DNA of 64,000 nt from Enoplosus armatus (lineage: Eukaryota; Chordata; Actinopteri; Centrarchiformes; Enoplosidae). This document shows, one piece after another, positions 24,000 through 35,874 of the stretch (the stretch's first letter is position 1; each line of letters begins with the position of its first letter). The DNA lies in NCBI RefSeq assembly GCF_043641665.1, contig NC_092198.1, positions 17,017,001-17,081,000 on the forward strand, read 5' to 3'. Under the pieces are notes generated by a model that saw nothing but the letters and a program-made list of their open reading frames with translations, did no database searches and was not told the origin of the DNA. Position numbers and translations under genes: made by a program.

Positions 24000-24124
24000 A
24001 ACTGTCAAGACAACACAGAGGGTGATCGGTGTGAACGCTGCGCTCCGGGTTTCTACGGTGTAGTCCGAGGTTTCCATGACGACTGTAAACCCTGCGCCTG
24101 TCCCCTCACCAACCCAGAAAACAA
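24000..24124 (+). CDS. lama2: lama2 exon E13: LE module
   Basis: The acceptor is a GT-rich tract ending gtgtgtag|AAC, and the donor AACAA|gtaaac leaves phase 2. It encodes NCQDNTEGDRCERC, APGFYGVVRGFHDDC and KPCACPLTNPEN plus two bases of Asn. It matches LAMA2 NCQHHTAGDFCERC and CACPL. The following intron is only 160 bases. Confidence 0.95.
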
Positions 24125-24284
24125 GTAAACCTTCTCTGTTTATTCCCGTCGTTTTTTTGGCGGTGGATTTCTACAAATTTAAAATATCAATTGTAAAAAT
24201 GACTATAAAACTATTGAAAGATTTCTTATATTTTATAAAGTATTTTCAAGTCTTTTCTGTGTAAAATTCTCTTTCTGTGTCTAG

Positions 24285-24371
24285 TTTCAGTCCAACCTGT
24301 GTAACAGAGGGATACGATGAGTACCGATGTACCGCCTGTCCTGAGGGATATGAGGGCAAACACTGCGAGAG
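24285..24371 (+). CDS. lama2: lama2 exon E14: LE module
   Basis: The acceptor is tgtgtctag|T and the donor GAGAG|gtgaga. One base completes Asn, then FSPTCVTEGYDEYRC, TACPEGYEGKHCE and two bases of Arg; 87 nt. It is very close to LAMA2 NFSPSC, DDYRCTACPRGYEGQYCERC. The donor is followed within four bases by a 91-base (AC)n tract. Confidence 0.95.
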
Positions 24372-24375
24372 GTGA

Positions 24376-24471
<96 letters not shown>

Positions 24472-24793
24472 CTCACAATCTTCCTCTAATTATTGAAAAC
24501 AATGTAAGCTCAGAAATCATGAAATTATAATATGATTCATATATAATGATAATATGAATCAAATGCCCAAGACACTGGGACAAAGTTGTTGACACTGAGA
24601 GTATGAGTGCTTTTAGGAAAAGTGAGAAGTTTGGTTACTTTAGCAACAGGTGCTGGGGATTTTTTTTCCCACTTCCTGTTTGTGCACCTTTGCCACCGGC
24701 TTCATTTGCTGTCATCAAAAGCAGTGGAAACTTCTAATTGCAAGCAACAATAGTAGTTAACTCTTTCCTTCCTCCCATGTTCCCCCTGTCCAG
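24372..24793 (+). other. lama2: intron between E14 and E15
   Basis: 422 bases: the (AC)n tract, then AT-rich sequence and a pyrimidine-rich end leading to the E15 acceptor. Nothing else is recognised. Confidence 0.8.
24377..24467 (+). repeat. (AC)n microsatellite abutting the E14 donor
   Basis: An uninterrupted AC run of about 91 bases begins at intron position +6, directly after gtgag of the E14 splice donor. Confidence 0.97.
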
Positions 24794-24987
24794 GTGTGCT
24801 ACTGGTTACCACGGTAACCCGCGTATGCCGGGCGGCCGCTGCGAGGAATGTAAGTGTTCCGTGTGGGGGGCGTTGCCTGGACCATGTGACCCTGTCACAG
24901 GCCAATGCCGCTGCAGGGTCGGGGCATCGGGGAAGTCGTGTGACCAGTGCATGGACAGGCATGTGTGTGGACCAGCTGGGATCATCT
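24794..24987 (+). CDS. lama2: lama2 exon E15: last LE modules before the coiled coil
   Basis: The acceptor is ctgtccag|G and the donor ATCATCT|gtaaga (phase 1). It encodes CATGYHGNPRMPGGRC, EECKCSVWGALPGPC, DPVTGQCRCRVGASGKSC and DQCMDRHVCGPAGII. It matches the last LE module of LAMA2 (CDPVTG, CRPGATGRKC). The final cysteine pattern (HVCGPAGIISC) is shifted relative to the mammalian WECVFC. Confidence 0.94.
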
Positions 24988-25022
24988 GTAAGACTAACAA
25001 ACAGCTTTTATTCAGTCTTTTC

Positions 25023-25061
<39 letters not shown>

Positions 25062-26053
25062 AGTTGTAGTTATGAAACAAACAGCCAACAGATGCAGGTG
25101 TTACTAGATTAGTGCCAATAATTGAAATAGAAAATGAAATCATTATAAAGGCTGGTCTCCAACAACAGAAGCTACCACCAGAAGACCCCAGAACTTAACT
25201 TTAGTATACCAGATCATAGTAAAAACACCTGGTTTGGGCAAGTATTAAACTGCCTTTAGATTACTGAAACCTGAAACCTACTCTCTCCATCTTCCTTCTG
25301 TTTTCTTATATTCTATTCTCACTGGTGGGCCACCACCCAGCATTGTCACCTGATGTGATTTTTACTTTATTTTGACGATGCAAATGAGAAGTCAAAGCCC
25401 GTTTCTCTGGTTGCCATAGGAGATGGGGGATCGTGGCAGAAGTCAGAGTAATTTAGAAAATAATTTCAATGTCATTTGGAGCTAATTTAAACTTATTATG
25501 ACCATAATGGCCGGGCCAATTTGGTGCCATTAGCATGTCTAGAGGTACGAGAACGTAGAGGAAAAGGTTGTAAGACAGAGGCTGATGTGAAATTGCTGCT
25601 GTCAGGTCAGAGAGGAAATTGCTTGCTCAGTCAAGTCCTGATGGTTTACACGGAGCATTCAGACTGCTGTTCACTTGTTGAGGAGTGATTGCACTCTGTG
25701 TTCTGCCTCTGCTCTGCCCCTTTTCACAACCTACCAGACGCAACCGAGCACTTTGGGAGGCAGCAGTGTTGAATGAGGGAAATGCAGGAAGCCATATAAA
25801 AATAATTTGCATTGAAATGCAGCTACATTTCAATATGTGATGCCATGGGTTGCATTATTAAATGTTGCCTACTTCCACATGAGAGTTTGTTCGAAATCAG
25901 TTATTGATTTTATTGTGAAACATACAGTAATTATACATCTCCTTTATAAACAATAGAAATACCATACAAATCACAACCATAAGTTGTTTGTACATGATGT
26001 ATGCACCACGATTTTCATAAATGTAGTTTAATTAAATTTTATTATTTGAGCAC

Positions 26054-26163
26054 AATAAGGTTTAAATCCAACCAGGGACAGTGCTTCAAAAATCTGATGA
26101 GAAAAACTCATCAGGTCTGGAGAAACCTTATTAACATGTGCTGTAATACAGCACATGTTAATA
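26054..26163. repeat. cluster of perfect inverted repeats (hairpin plus 17-bp palindrome)
   Basis: Arms aataaggttt (26054-26063) and aaaccttatt (26123-26132) enclose a hairpin with ctgatgag/ctcatcag arms around an A5 loop (26094-26114). The outer right arm overlaps the left arm of a palindrome whose 17-base arms (26129-26145 and 26147-26163) are separated by one base. It may be a small hairpin-type element or a cruciform-prone site. Confidence 0.85.
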
Positions 26164-27981
26164 CTACATTGTGTCTAAACTACATTAACTAAACTACATT
26201 ATTAGTCATTGCTCAAAGTCATGATGCAAAGTAACTTGGAGCACAATAAACACAAACGACACAGTAACAATCGTGATGCCAAAATCAAACCAATTACTAG
26301 AGATGACCCACCGGCAGCTTGGTACAAAAGCTGTTTTCTAGATATAAAGATTAAATTAAACCAAACTTTTAACAGCTGTAATTTACTGTCTAAGGAACAC
26401 AGGCATGTGTGTGTGAATTTCCAGTGTGAAGCATGCGTGTACTAAACAGAGCATAAGATAATCCATGACATTCACTGGGGTTTACTTTAGGCCTTCTCGG
26501 GGCTTCTAGCTTTTATGGTTGTGATAATAAGCTGTAATATGCTATACTTGTTATATACTGTTAAGTACAAAAGTGATGATGTGCATCATTGGACAGAAAA
26601 ATATACGTTATTTTGACTGAGCGGCACGGCAGCTTAATCTGTTACAGCTCTGACCACAAGTCTAATGACTTTCTATTGTATTGGAGTTCTGTGGCCGCCA
26701 CTATAGCTGCTAGTATAGTTTTTAAAGATTAAAAACTCACAATTCAAAACTCCTTGAAGTGAAACAAGTCTTATAGTTATTCAGTCATTCTTGTGTTTTC
26801 CCCTCAACGTCTTAGCAAGGAACATCTAACAAGTAACACAGGGTGTCTTGTTTGTGTGTTCAACTGAGCTATCTGAACTGCAAATCCATTTTTACCCAAG
26901 TAGACTGCTCAACCATAGTTTGTCAATCATCTTATTTTACAGTATGTTCCCTCACGCCAATCCCAAACTTTTAGAATTTGTTTTCTAGTATAATGTGACA
27001 CAGTATATTGTGACATGTAGTGTTCCACTGAGAACTTCAGCATCAAAAAGCCCCTAGAGGCTTTATGGAGACATTAAGAGGACTTTTTTTGTAAAGCAAA
27101 CTTGTTGAGAGTCAGTCAACACAACTGAATCATCTCAATAAAGGCTCAGTAATTCTCCAAACAAACTTGAAGGTGGCTGAACGTACACCATGATGTGTAA
27201 ACTCCTCAGACGAGGAGACAGAAGCTAATTTGAGAATATCTGGCCTGTCTTGCCAAACATTGTAGTGACAGGCAACCAACCAGCGCCGCAGAGAGCCGAC
27301 AGTGATGGACACCTTGTGCATGTGCAGTACAGGAGGCTTTCAAGCTGTGTGCAAGTTAGTGAATACAGTCCTCCATTACTGGGATTCTTGAATGGCTTGA
27401 ATTTGGCAAGCAGCTATTAACTCCCACATACAGTGTACGGTACATTCACTGTACCTGTGTGTGTATGTGTGTGCGTGGATGTGACTGCATGGATGCATTG
27501 GTGTATTTGAGTGTTCTGGTTTTGTCAGAGATTGATAGAGTAGAAACTGTTTTTATTTTATTTAATTTATCTTTGATTTCCCTTGTCAGAAATTTTAATT
27601 CCTGCAATAAATCAGCCTCGGGCTATAGAGAGGGAAGAGAAACTCACACACATACAAAACAGGAAAATGTGTATGCGTGTGTCTGAGTGAATTCCCTGGT
27701 GTGTGCTTGCATTACTGTGTGTTTTTTAGCCTGCAGTGTGTGCTCATGATAGGTGCTTTTCCCTCTCTGTGGTGAATTTCATGCATCGGCAGCCCTGTCT
27801 TTCGGATGCCAGAGTCACTTAAACACAAAAACACAAGCAGTCACCACGATCACACACTGATATCTTTACAGACTCACAAATAAAGCAGAAACACACATTC
27901 AGTAGTAAAAATACTTTCTTTCTTTTTCTTCCTCTCATTTCTCTCTGCCAAGCTAAAACTCAAAGTGCAAAGTTTCGACAT

Positions 27982-28007
27982 ACACACACACACACACACA
28001 CACACAC
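27982..28007 (+). repeat. (CA)n microsatellite
   Basis: CA run of about 26 bases, 100 bases before the E16 acceptor. Confidence 0.93.
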
Positions 28008-28105
28008 GAAATCAAGCAAAGCGTCTGTAAACCTCTCTAACAGATTTAGTTGGCCTCATTACACACCAGCTGTGTCTAACTGTGTGTTTATGTTTGTTTC
28101 TCTAG

Positions 28106-28248
28106 CCTGTGATGATGAGTGCTCGGGTCTGTTGATCAGTGATATGGACCGCCTGTATCGCATCATCACTGACGTCACCCTGACCACGCCCCTCCCACCA
28201 CCTTATAAGGTGTTGTACCGCTTCGAGAACATGACAGAGGAACTCAAG
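28106..28248 (+). CDS. lama2: lama2 exon E16: LE/coiled-coil junction
   Basis: The acceptor is tttctctag|CC and the donor AAG|gtaaaa. It encodes SCDDECSGLLISDMDRL, LTTPLPPPYKVLYRFENMTE and ELK. The CDDEC motif marks the start of domain II, where alpha, beta and gamma chains are usually disulfide-linked at the top of the coiled coil. PLPAPYKxLYxLENMTQELK is the LAMA2 equivalent. An NMT sequon is present. Confidence 0.95.
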
Positions 28249-29416
28249 GTAAAATCTGTCGTTGCCTGGTTGGAAGGGATATTTTGAATTTATTTTTATC
28301 TCGTGCCTAAATGTCTTTCTTACTTAGTTACTGTACTGTGCTGTCAAGTCTTCCACTTTAGCAGTGCCAGATTTACCTCTCCAAATTCTTAGTAATTTCT
28401 TTGACGTCAGAAAGAAGACGACAAAAGCAGGATTCTCGCTTCTAGTTGGTGGCCGTCGATTTTAGCTAATTAAGCTAACATTAGCTCCACCAGTTGGTTG
28501 AAAACACTGTCACTGGCTGACTTTTTAATGCTTCCAGCTCGTTTTGAAAGTAGAATCTAGTGACATGCGTCTCAAATATGCACTTGATGGCTATATACAT
28601 GATATTGTGCTAAAAGTCAGCATCCTCACCAGTTGATGATCCATGTAGAAGACAGAAATAAAGAAACAGAATCGTTCTTCAATTGCAGTGCTCATGATTT
28701 CTCTCTAGCATAACTCCGTTTGGATGATTAGCTTACAAATCTGTCCATGTTTTTTAATAATCAGGTTGGGGAAGGGCTTTGGTAAATGGTTTGGATATAC
28801 TCATTTCTTTGCAAACAACTAACAAAAAATAATCTATACATACATACTATGAAAAATTGCCCTATGTAATGAAAACAGAGTTATTTGAATACTTGACAGT
28901 CCAATGAGATGGCTCACTCAACCTACACAAGTTAGAGGAACATTGTCATTAACATGAGCTTGTTTTCAAGTGTTTTCAAAGTGTTAGGAATCCTAACATC
29001 TTCATTTGTCTTTAATTGCCTCCTCCTCCAATACAAATCATCATGTGGGGCTGTTGCGCATTTGCATTGTCAACAACATCATGCGCACGGTGCTGTTAAA
29101 CCTGATTAACACTTACCATGTTTCCAGTAAATTGTGATAAGACATTTTGAACTGTGGTTGCATTACCATTTCATTACTTCATTCTCATAATTGAACTATG
29201 TTATAATTATGTTTACTGTGATTCAAATATATTGGGTTTCATCAGATGTGTTTTCTGTTTAATTCTGTCTTTCTTTCTTCCTCACCCTCCCTTGCTCATC
29301 CTCTTCTCTTCGGCTCTACAGCACAGAGCCAGGCGGTTCAAAAGCCTAGCCTTGGGCCAAAATGTGTCAGACATTTCTCTATGTAATTCCTTCATCTCTC
29401 TGTTTGTCTCCTGCAG
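28249..29416 (+). other. lama2: intron between E16 and E17
   Basis: About 1.2 kb of AT-rich sequence with a pyrimidine-rich segment (29250-29330) that is not adjacent to the acceptor; a tctcctgcag sequence at 29407-29416 forms the actual acceptor. No repeat or gene recognised with confidence. Confidence 0.7.
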
Positions 29417-29515
29417 CACATGCTGTCACCTCAGAAAGCTCCGGAGAGATTACTGCAACTGGCCGACTCCAACCTGGGATCACTGGTCGTTGAGATGGAC
29501 CAACTACACAGCAGG
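29417..29515 (+). CDS. lama2: lama2 exon E17: coiled-coil domain II
   Basis: The acceptor is ctcctgcag|CAC and the donor AGG|gtagag; 33 codons, phase 0-0. It encodes HMLSPQKAPERLLQLAD, SNLGSLVVEMDQLHSR. It matches LAMA2 HLLSPQRAPERLIQLAEGN and EMNELLTR almost residue for residue. No cysteines, as expected for the coiled coil. Confidence 0.95.
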
Positions 29516-30449
29516 GTAGAGACACTTTTGTTTTACTTTTGCCTCGACTTTGGTGTCTGTCATTGTCTGTCTTCCTGGCTCTCTCTATCCCTCTTTCTTT
29601 CTCGGTCTGTCGCAGGGAGTGAGATCATTGTTTAGGCCAGAACAGCAACAACAAAGAACAGCAAAGACACAAGTGTAGTCATTTCTACATCAAGCTGTGC
29701 AACACAAAACCCAGCCTAACCAGTAGCCAGCTGCAGCATGCTGATTGACATAAAAGCAGTACAGAAACCAATTCTACCACTTTTCCAACATCTTGATAAA
29801 GTGTCAGACACATGTTTTAAAACTGAAATCTCACTTAACCAGCTGAGCAAAAGCGTATACAATGTGCTGGGACTGTTTGGTCTACAGAGGGATTAATCTT
29901 GGACAATTTATGAGACAGTGGCACCATACCTGGGTTAACCTGCAAGGGGCCCTGGGGTATAAATAAGCTGGTGGGCCCCTATTAACCCCCCTGTTCCTTG
30001 TGCTCTCTGTGGAATATGCAATACTAGCCCCAGGTTTGCAGTGTGTTAATTTGATCAAACTCAAATTAATTTAGGAATATGCAACAAAACTGATATAATG
30101 AAAGTCTCAAAACTGACTCAAAAACCAACTGTCAATCAGTAGTATAACATGAAACCAACGCCTGCACGAGTAGTGGTCAAAAACTCCACTAGGCCCTTAT
30201 CATGGCAGTTTATATTGAACTTTAATAGTGCATATTCCAAAACAAATTTCAATTACATTAGCACAAACCAGTTGACACAAAGTAAGGTTGGAGCTTTCAG
30301 GGCCCCTGGACTCCATTCTGGATATGAATAACAATAACAACAGAATATGAAAGGACTGGGCTCATAAATCGTGATCAGGTCATCCGTAGTATTGACTTAC
30401 ACATTTCCAATCAGAAATGTTAATAAGTCACTTCAAACAGAGGCCCTTA

Positions 30450-30482
30450 GGGGTCCCTTAGGGGTCCCTTAGGGGCCCCTGG
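30450..30482 (+). repeat. three tandem copies of an 11-bp unit (ttaggggtccc)
   Basis: The unit ttaggggtccc occurs twice and then a ttaggggcccc variant follows directly. It lies in a GC-rich patch unlike the surrounding AT-rich intron. Confidence 0.85.
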
Positions 30483-30993
30483 GCCTGTGCCTGGTAGACC
30501 CATTAGGGAATTCATGCATGCTTGAAAGTACTTCAAATGAATAATCTTAATGTTTTTGTATAAAACATATTCAGTAAACGCCCAAAAGCATTTCTGTCTT
30601 TGCCCTCATACAGAATGCAAAAATCTATACAAACATTTTGTTTTTTACTTTACAATCTTTAGAGTCACAGTTGTGTCTCAAAGAGGAGTTAACCAAAATA
30701 GAAAAACACTTCTCTAGTGGAGGTGGTGTACCACTGCAAAGTGAAGAAAAATAACACTCACATTCATGCTGTCAAGCTACACCCTTTTAGGGACTGGGGC
30801 CTTGACATTTGTTGACAGCGATGCTATCACCCATACCCCATCACACACATACTCACTCACACACACCAGCTAAAATTATATAGCATGGTCTTGTCAAATC
30901 ACAACAATAATTACCTGCTCGTTCTTCCTGTATTTGTGTGTGTGTGTGTTTTCATGTCAGTCAAGGATTCATCCATCTCTCGTTTTCCTGGTC

Positions 30994-30995
<2 letters not shown>

Positions 30996-31067
<72 letters not shown>
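30996..31067 (+). repeat. (GT)n microsatellite
   Basis: About 72 uninterrupted bases of TG repeat. Related core sequences on either side (about 30950-30980 and 31092-31119) suggest local tandem duplication with the repeat inside. Confidence 0.95.
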
Positions 31068-31069
<2 letters not shown>

Positions 31070-31186
31070 TAATGTGTGAGGTTGTGTTTTCTTTTTATGT
31101 CAATAATTCATCCATCTCTGTGTTTGTGTATGTTGTGGCTTGTGAGTGCACATGTAAACAAGGAAAACAGAAGGTAAACAGACTGA

Positions 31187-31217
<31 letters not shown>

Positions 31218-31402
31218 TAACAGAATAATATTGATTGTGTGTATGTATGTGTATGTACTGCCGTCATCGTCTGTCATTCCTTTACATCTACTGTAAGACC
31301 TCATCCCTCCGTGTTTTCCCTTCTTTCATTAGGCAGAAGTCAATATGTTTACTTATTCAACACTTGTTTATTATTTTATAATGTGTGTGTGTGTGTGTGT
31401 AG

Positions 31403-31514
31403 GCCACTAAGGTGTCTGCTGACGGAGAGCAGGTTGAGGATGATGCTGACAGGATTCACAAACGAGCTGAGGACCTGGAGCAGTTCATCAGGGATACACT
31501 GCTGGGAGCTAAAG
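31403..31514 (+). CDS. lama2: lama2 exon E18: coiled-coil domain II
   Basis: The acceptor is a pure GT run ending gtgtgtag|GCC and the donor AAAG|gtagca (phase 1). It encodes ATKVSADGEQVEDDADR, IHKRAEDLEQFIRDTLLGAK. It matches LAMA2 ATKVTADGEQTGQDAER. Heptad-like hydrophobic spacing and many charged residues fit a coiled coil. Confidence 0.95.
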
Positions 31515-31679
31515 GTAGCAGAAATGAACACCTTCTCTCCTCCATTAACTGCCTCCATATCCTGGCAGCTAGGATTTCTGGATTTATCTGTCTACTGTCT
31601 CACTAGTTTCATCTGTTATTAGAGTATATTGCATTATATTAAATGTAAGGGATCCCTGTGGGAAATTTAGGTTATTACA

Positions 31680-31693
31680 TTAGAGGAGAATGG

Positions 31694-31732
<39 letters not shown>

Positions 31733-31774
31733 TAGAGGAGAATGGGAGACATATATATATATATATATATATAT
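31680..31774 (+). repeat. two tandem copies of a unit ending in (AT)n
   Basis: The sequence attagaggagaatgggaga occurs twice (31680-31698 and 31731-31749), each copy followed by an AT run of about 25-30 bases. This is a simple tandem duplication carrying the microsatellite. Confidence 0.93.
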
Positions 31775-32489
31775 CATCTTCAGAGAGACTTACAAGTTGA
31801 ATTGGATGTAAAAGAAATACTACGATAAGAAAAGTGTTATTATTATCAAGACTAGTTTCAGTATTAACATCCCCACAAAGCCTTTGTACTACAGCCTGTA
31901 TTTACTCAATTCTATCAGGCCCACCTTTTGAAGGAGAGACATCTTGGAAGTGAGACAACAAAACATCTCTCTGCCTCCTTGTTAGCTCACTAATGTAAAA
32001 CTTCGCTCAAACACAAAGGCTGATGGGCCGGCGGCCAGCTGCCGGCGCTCGGTGCCAGCTGGTGGTGCAAAGTGTTGCCTGAACAATAAAGACGGCTCCA
32101 GCAGGCTGTAGCATCACTAACCATGGTGATAAAGAGTCACCCACCAAGATAATAGGGTGCAGTGACTCCGTTTGTTTTATTTTGTTAGCAGCTAGTTAGC
32201 AAGTAACTGTGCTAGTGCCCTGGGAGGGCGGCTGTATGTGGCAACAGTGAAACTGCACAAGCAAAATGGTGTTTGTGCATTTGTCAGGTAGAGGGAAACA
32301 CTTGCTCTAACACAAATGTTAGCATGCATCCACTTGATGAACGTTCGCTCTCCTTTAAGCTCTGTTTTGTTTTCCACCAACCCCTGAAGGGACGTATGCA
32401 TGTAGCATGCAGTGGGCTTTTAGACCTTTTTGTTGAAAACAGCTGCCAGCTGCATGTGGAAACAACGCTGATGAGAGTGGTGAATAAAA

Positions 32490-32652
32490 CCAATAAGGTT
32501 GTGGGCCGAAAACCCAAACAGTGAGCTGAAAGACGCTGAAACAGAGTCAGGTGATCATTCTCTGCGGGTTTGTCACTACAAGCAACCTCTTTCACACTCA
32601 TGTAATAATTCTATCCATTGTTAATATAAAAATATTGACTATAGCAGCTTTA
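32490..32652 (+). repeat. dispersed-repeat-like segment
   Basis: The order of motifs 'gctgaaagacgctgaaac', 'gagtcaggtgatcattctc', 'gcgggtttgtcactac' and 'atattgactatagcagcttt' resembles a frequent intronic interspersed sequence I recall from percomorph fish. Boundaries and family are uncertain. Confidence 0.5.
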
Positions 32653-34445
32653 AGCTTACAGGGTTATTTATTTTTGGAGTGTTCATCTGCAGTTTGATAA
32701 TAAATGAGAAGTACAGGGTAAACTCCTTGCTGATTACACTCTTTAGCCACAACCCACAAATATTAGATGTACATCTAATACAGCTGTCCTACAGTAGGAT
32801 GCTATTAGCCACGGGTTTAAAGCAGAGGCCAGATGGTTCTCTCTGGCAGAGGCAGCGTCATACAGAAGACTTGTCTCGCGTTGCCTCTCTGCATGTGGAA
32901 CCAGCAGATAGTTGTTCACTTCAGCTTCAGTATCGTTTTGCCAGTGCAGCTGCAGCGTCTCCTCCATCAGCCCCCGCTGCATCAATGGCTGTGTGACCAG
33001 CTTGTGATGTGTTCTCCTGCCACATGTGTGAGTCACAGCCCTTACATATGGTTCACTGGAAAGGGTATCACTGAAGTCCAAAGGGGGTTTCAGTGCTTTG
33101 AGCAGTGATTCCTGGCCGTCAGTGTCCTTCCATGTGGAAACTAATATTTTGTCATCGGACAAGAGTTGTGCAGTTCTTGTGTTCAAGTCGTCTTTTCACC
33201 ATCTTCAGCCAGGAGTGCCACCTTGCAGGTCACTCTGACCCTTTGTGCTGGGATTGGTCGAGCTCTTCTTTAGTGGCTTCTAAGGCTCACCACATAAAAA
33301 AAAATCTTTCTTTTGCTCACCCCCACTTAGTCCCTCTTTTCTGCGGTCCATGTCAGTCCTCAAAAAAGTTTGAATCAAATATTAAAAAAAACAAAGACAA
33401 GAACAAGTAAAACAGTGCAGTATGACATGAATATTTTATAAAACAGTTCATCTTGGTGAGCTTGATAGTTCATTCTTGACTTTGGAAACAGCAGTTGACA
33501 AAACAATCTCCACTCAAGATCCACTTACTCACTTGTTCGTAGATCATTCATTAACATACAGACCATTATTCTGAGCATTTTTAGGACTTCTCCTTCATGT
33601 TGGCTGAGAAGTTGGCTTAGAAATTGAGATTAACGTGGACAAAAAGACCTTAAAGTGCAGTACTGTTCCATGACAACTGAGCAAACTTCATCTGCTGATA
33701 AAGACAATTAAATACTAGGCACTTGCTCCATAGCAAGCGAGTAAGTGGAGAGCGTTTTGTCAGCTGTTCGTTTAGGTTTTTAGTTCAGAGCCACAGGCAG
33801 TCTTATGATTTTCACTTACCTCCAGCTCTCTCTGCTCAGCGTCTCATCTCTCTATCCACCATTTCATTAGAATTTTAGCATTTGTCCACCCTTTTTTTTT
33901 TGCCTTTACTGGGAAAATTGCAGCATAAAGTAGCAAGGGGAACGGTTTTTGATGAAAGTCCATTCTGTTTTGGTAAAGAAACACGCAAGAAATACTATGT
34001 AATCATAGCCCACATTACTTGTCTCCAGTGTGTTGTCCTCTATATTTACTCAATTCAATATGTGTCCCTTCCAGACTGTTGAGACTAAAAACATCTGTGT
34101 GTTGGTGGAAATAGTTGTCATGTATGAGGATTCTTGTCTTTGTAAATATCAATCATCTCGGTCGGTTTCCCACCTTTACTTTGAACAGCTTTGGAGTCCT
34201 AGTTGGATTTAGTGTACTTTTGAGTACTTCTCCCCACCCCACACTAATGTTAAACAACAACAACAAATGTGTGTAAAACTCTGCAGTTCAAATAATTAGT
34301 TATTTTGATTACCATTATGAAATGAGAATGGCTTCTGGGAAGAAAGGAAAGTTACCAAACCAACAATTTCTGACTGGCTGTGATGAAACTGTCCTCTCCT
34401 TGTTGTTGCTCCTAGCTCTCTGGCCCTCTGCCTAATCACAGTGTG

Positions 34446-34553
<108 letters not shown>

Positions 34554-34639
34554 TGAGAGGGGGAGAGAGAGGAAAAGAGAGTGTGTCGTGGCTCACTGGA
34601 TGATTGAGAGTAGCAATTAGAGACTTAATTAGTGGCTAT

Positions 34640-35180
34640 CACAATACACACACACACACAAACACACCACATACACAAACACTGGTGCGAATGTACACAC
34701 ATTCATACAACTGTGCACACACACACAGCCATACACAGACACACACATATAATGAGACAAGAAAATACTGTACACACTTTCCTCAGTGTGTGTGTCCGTG
34801 TTGACTAGATACCATAATATGATTCCATCCACGTTTTAAGTGTTTAATTGGCTTTTAAATCCCACCATGTAATTATATGGCTGTGACACACACACACACA
34901 CACACACACTCACACATGCGCACATACAAATGCAGCATGCGCACACATACACACATGCAGTACAGCTGTTCATTAGCATGATGGCTTTAGTTCTGTCTTG
35001 GCTCTAATCACATCATGTTTACATTTCAAATGAGAGGAAATGCTGCATTGCCACAATCACACACACACACACACACACACACAGGCCCACCCACCTACAA
35101 ACACTCTCTCACACACACACAATTTAAGTTGCAACTTGCTTTAATCATACCACGTTTACATGTCAAATGAGAGAGGAACA
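34640..35180 (+). repeat. CA microsatellites with a duplicated AT-rich core
   Basis: CA patches at about 34645-34662, 34886-34910, 35058-35083 and 35112-35121 alternate with AT-rich cores. Two cores match: 'catcatgtttacatttcaaa' with following gagaggaa (about 35010-35040) and 'ccacgtttacatgtcaaatg' with following agagaggaa (about 35150-35178). I read it as a decayed tandem array. Confidence 0.75.
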
Positions 35181-35874
35181 CACCATCACTGCCGACAAAT
35201 ACCACACACACAAAACCGCTTGCTGCATTCACACGCACATTACAGAAATACACAACACACTCTTTACCCTCTGCTGTTTTGCACACACACACCGTCCTCA
35301 TTAAGTTCCAGCAGTTTGAGTATTATTCAAATGAGCCTTGGAGTGTTTTAGTGCAGTTTCATCATTGATTGGTTTGAGATTCCACTGCCTTTAATTTGAT
35401 AAAAGCAGGGCAGACATGAAGTCTGCCAAAATCACTGGCTTTGAATGGTGTTAAAACAGTTCATGTGCGTGTTTTTGTGTGTCTGACTCACAGTGTGTGT
35501 CTGTGTGTGTGTCTGTGTTTAAATGAGTGAAGATCAAACGGTGTGATTTTTGTCTGTCTTTCTGTTTGAGCCATGAAGCTGAAACATGACAGTCGAGCCC
35601 ACAGGCAGAATGTCCATCAGGGCTGTATGTCTGTTTACTGGTAGCATATTTCTGAACAATATTCATGTATCTCTACATACTGTATCTTTCCATGTGTACA
35701 GAGGATTTCTTAGCAATGTTGTTCCCAATGTTTCAATATCTGTTTTGTTTTTTTCAGTTGCCATGGGATATGGCAAACTGTCAGTGAAACAGCAACACAG
35801 TCCATAATATTCTATTTATTTTTAGGTTAGACTTTCTTAACAGCCCAACTAATGAATCATTTCAGTCGGCCAAT

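Larger units (their letters stand above)
24988..28105 (+). other. lama2: intron between E15 and E16
   Basis: 3.1 kb. It holds a CT run (25028-25058), a palindrome cluster at 26054-26163, a (CA)n run (27982-28007), and otherwise AT-rich sequence. No gene recognised. Confidence 0.7.
29516..31402 (+). other. lama2: intron between E17 and E18
   Basis: Contains a GC-rich segment with ggggccc/gggcccc inverted motifs (29932-29992), a threefold short tandem repeat (30445-30480), a long (GT)n (30996-31067) flanked by two copies of an 'attcatccatctct' core, (CA)n (31190-31217), and a GT run forming the E18 acceptor. No gene recognised. Confidence 0.75.

Noticed and set aside
32743..33186. Minus-strand open frame of 147 codons in the E18-E19 intron
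   Set aside because: No recognisable domain or motif, no promoter or poly(A) signal linked to it, and overlapping frames of similar length on the other strand. Length is within chance for this window.
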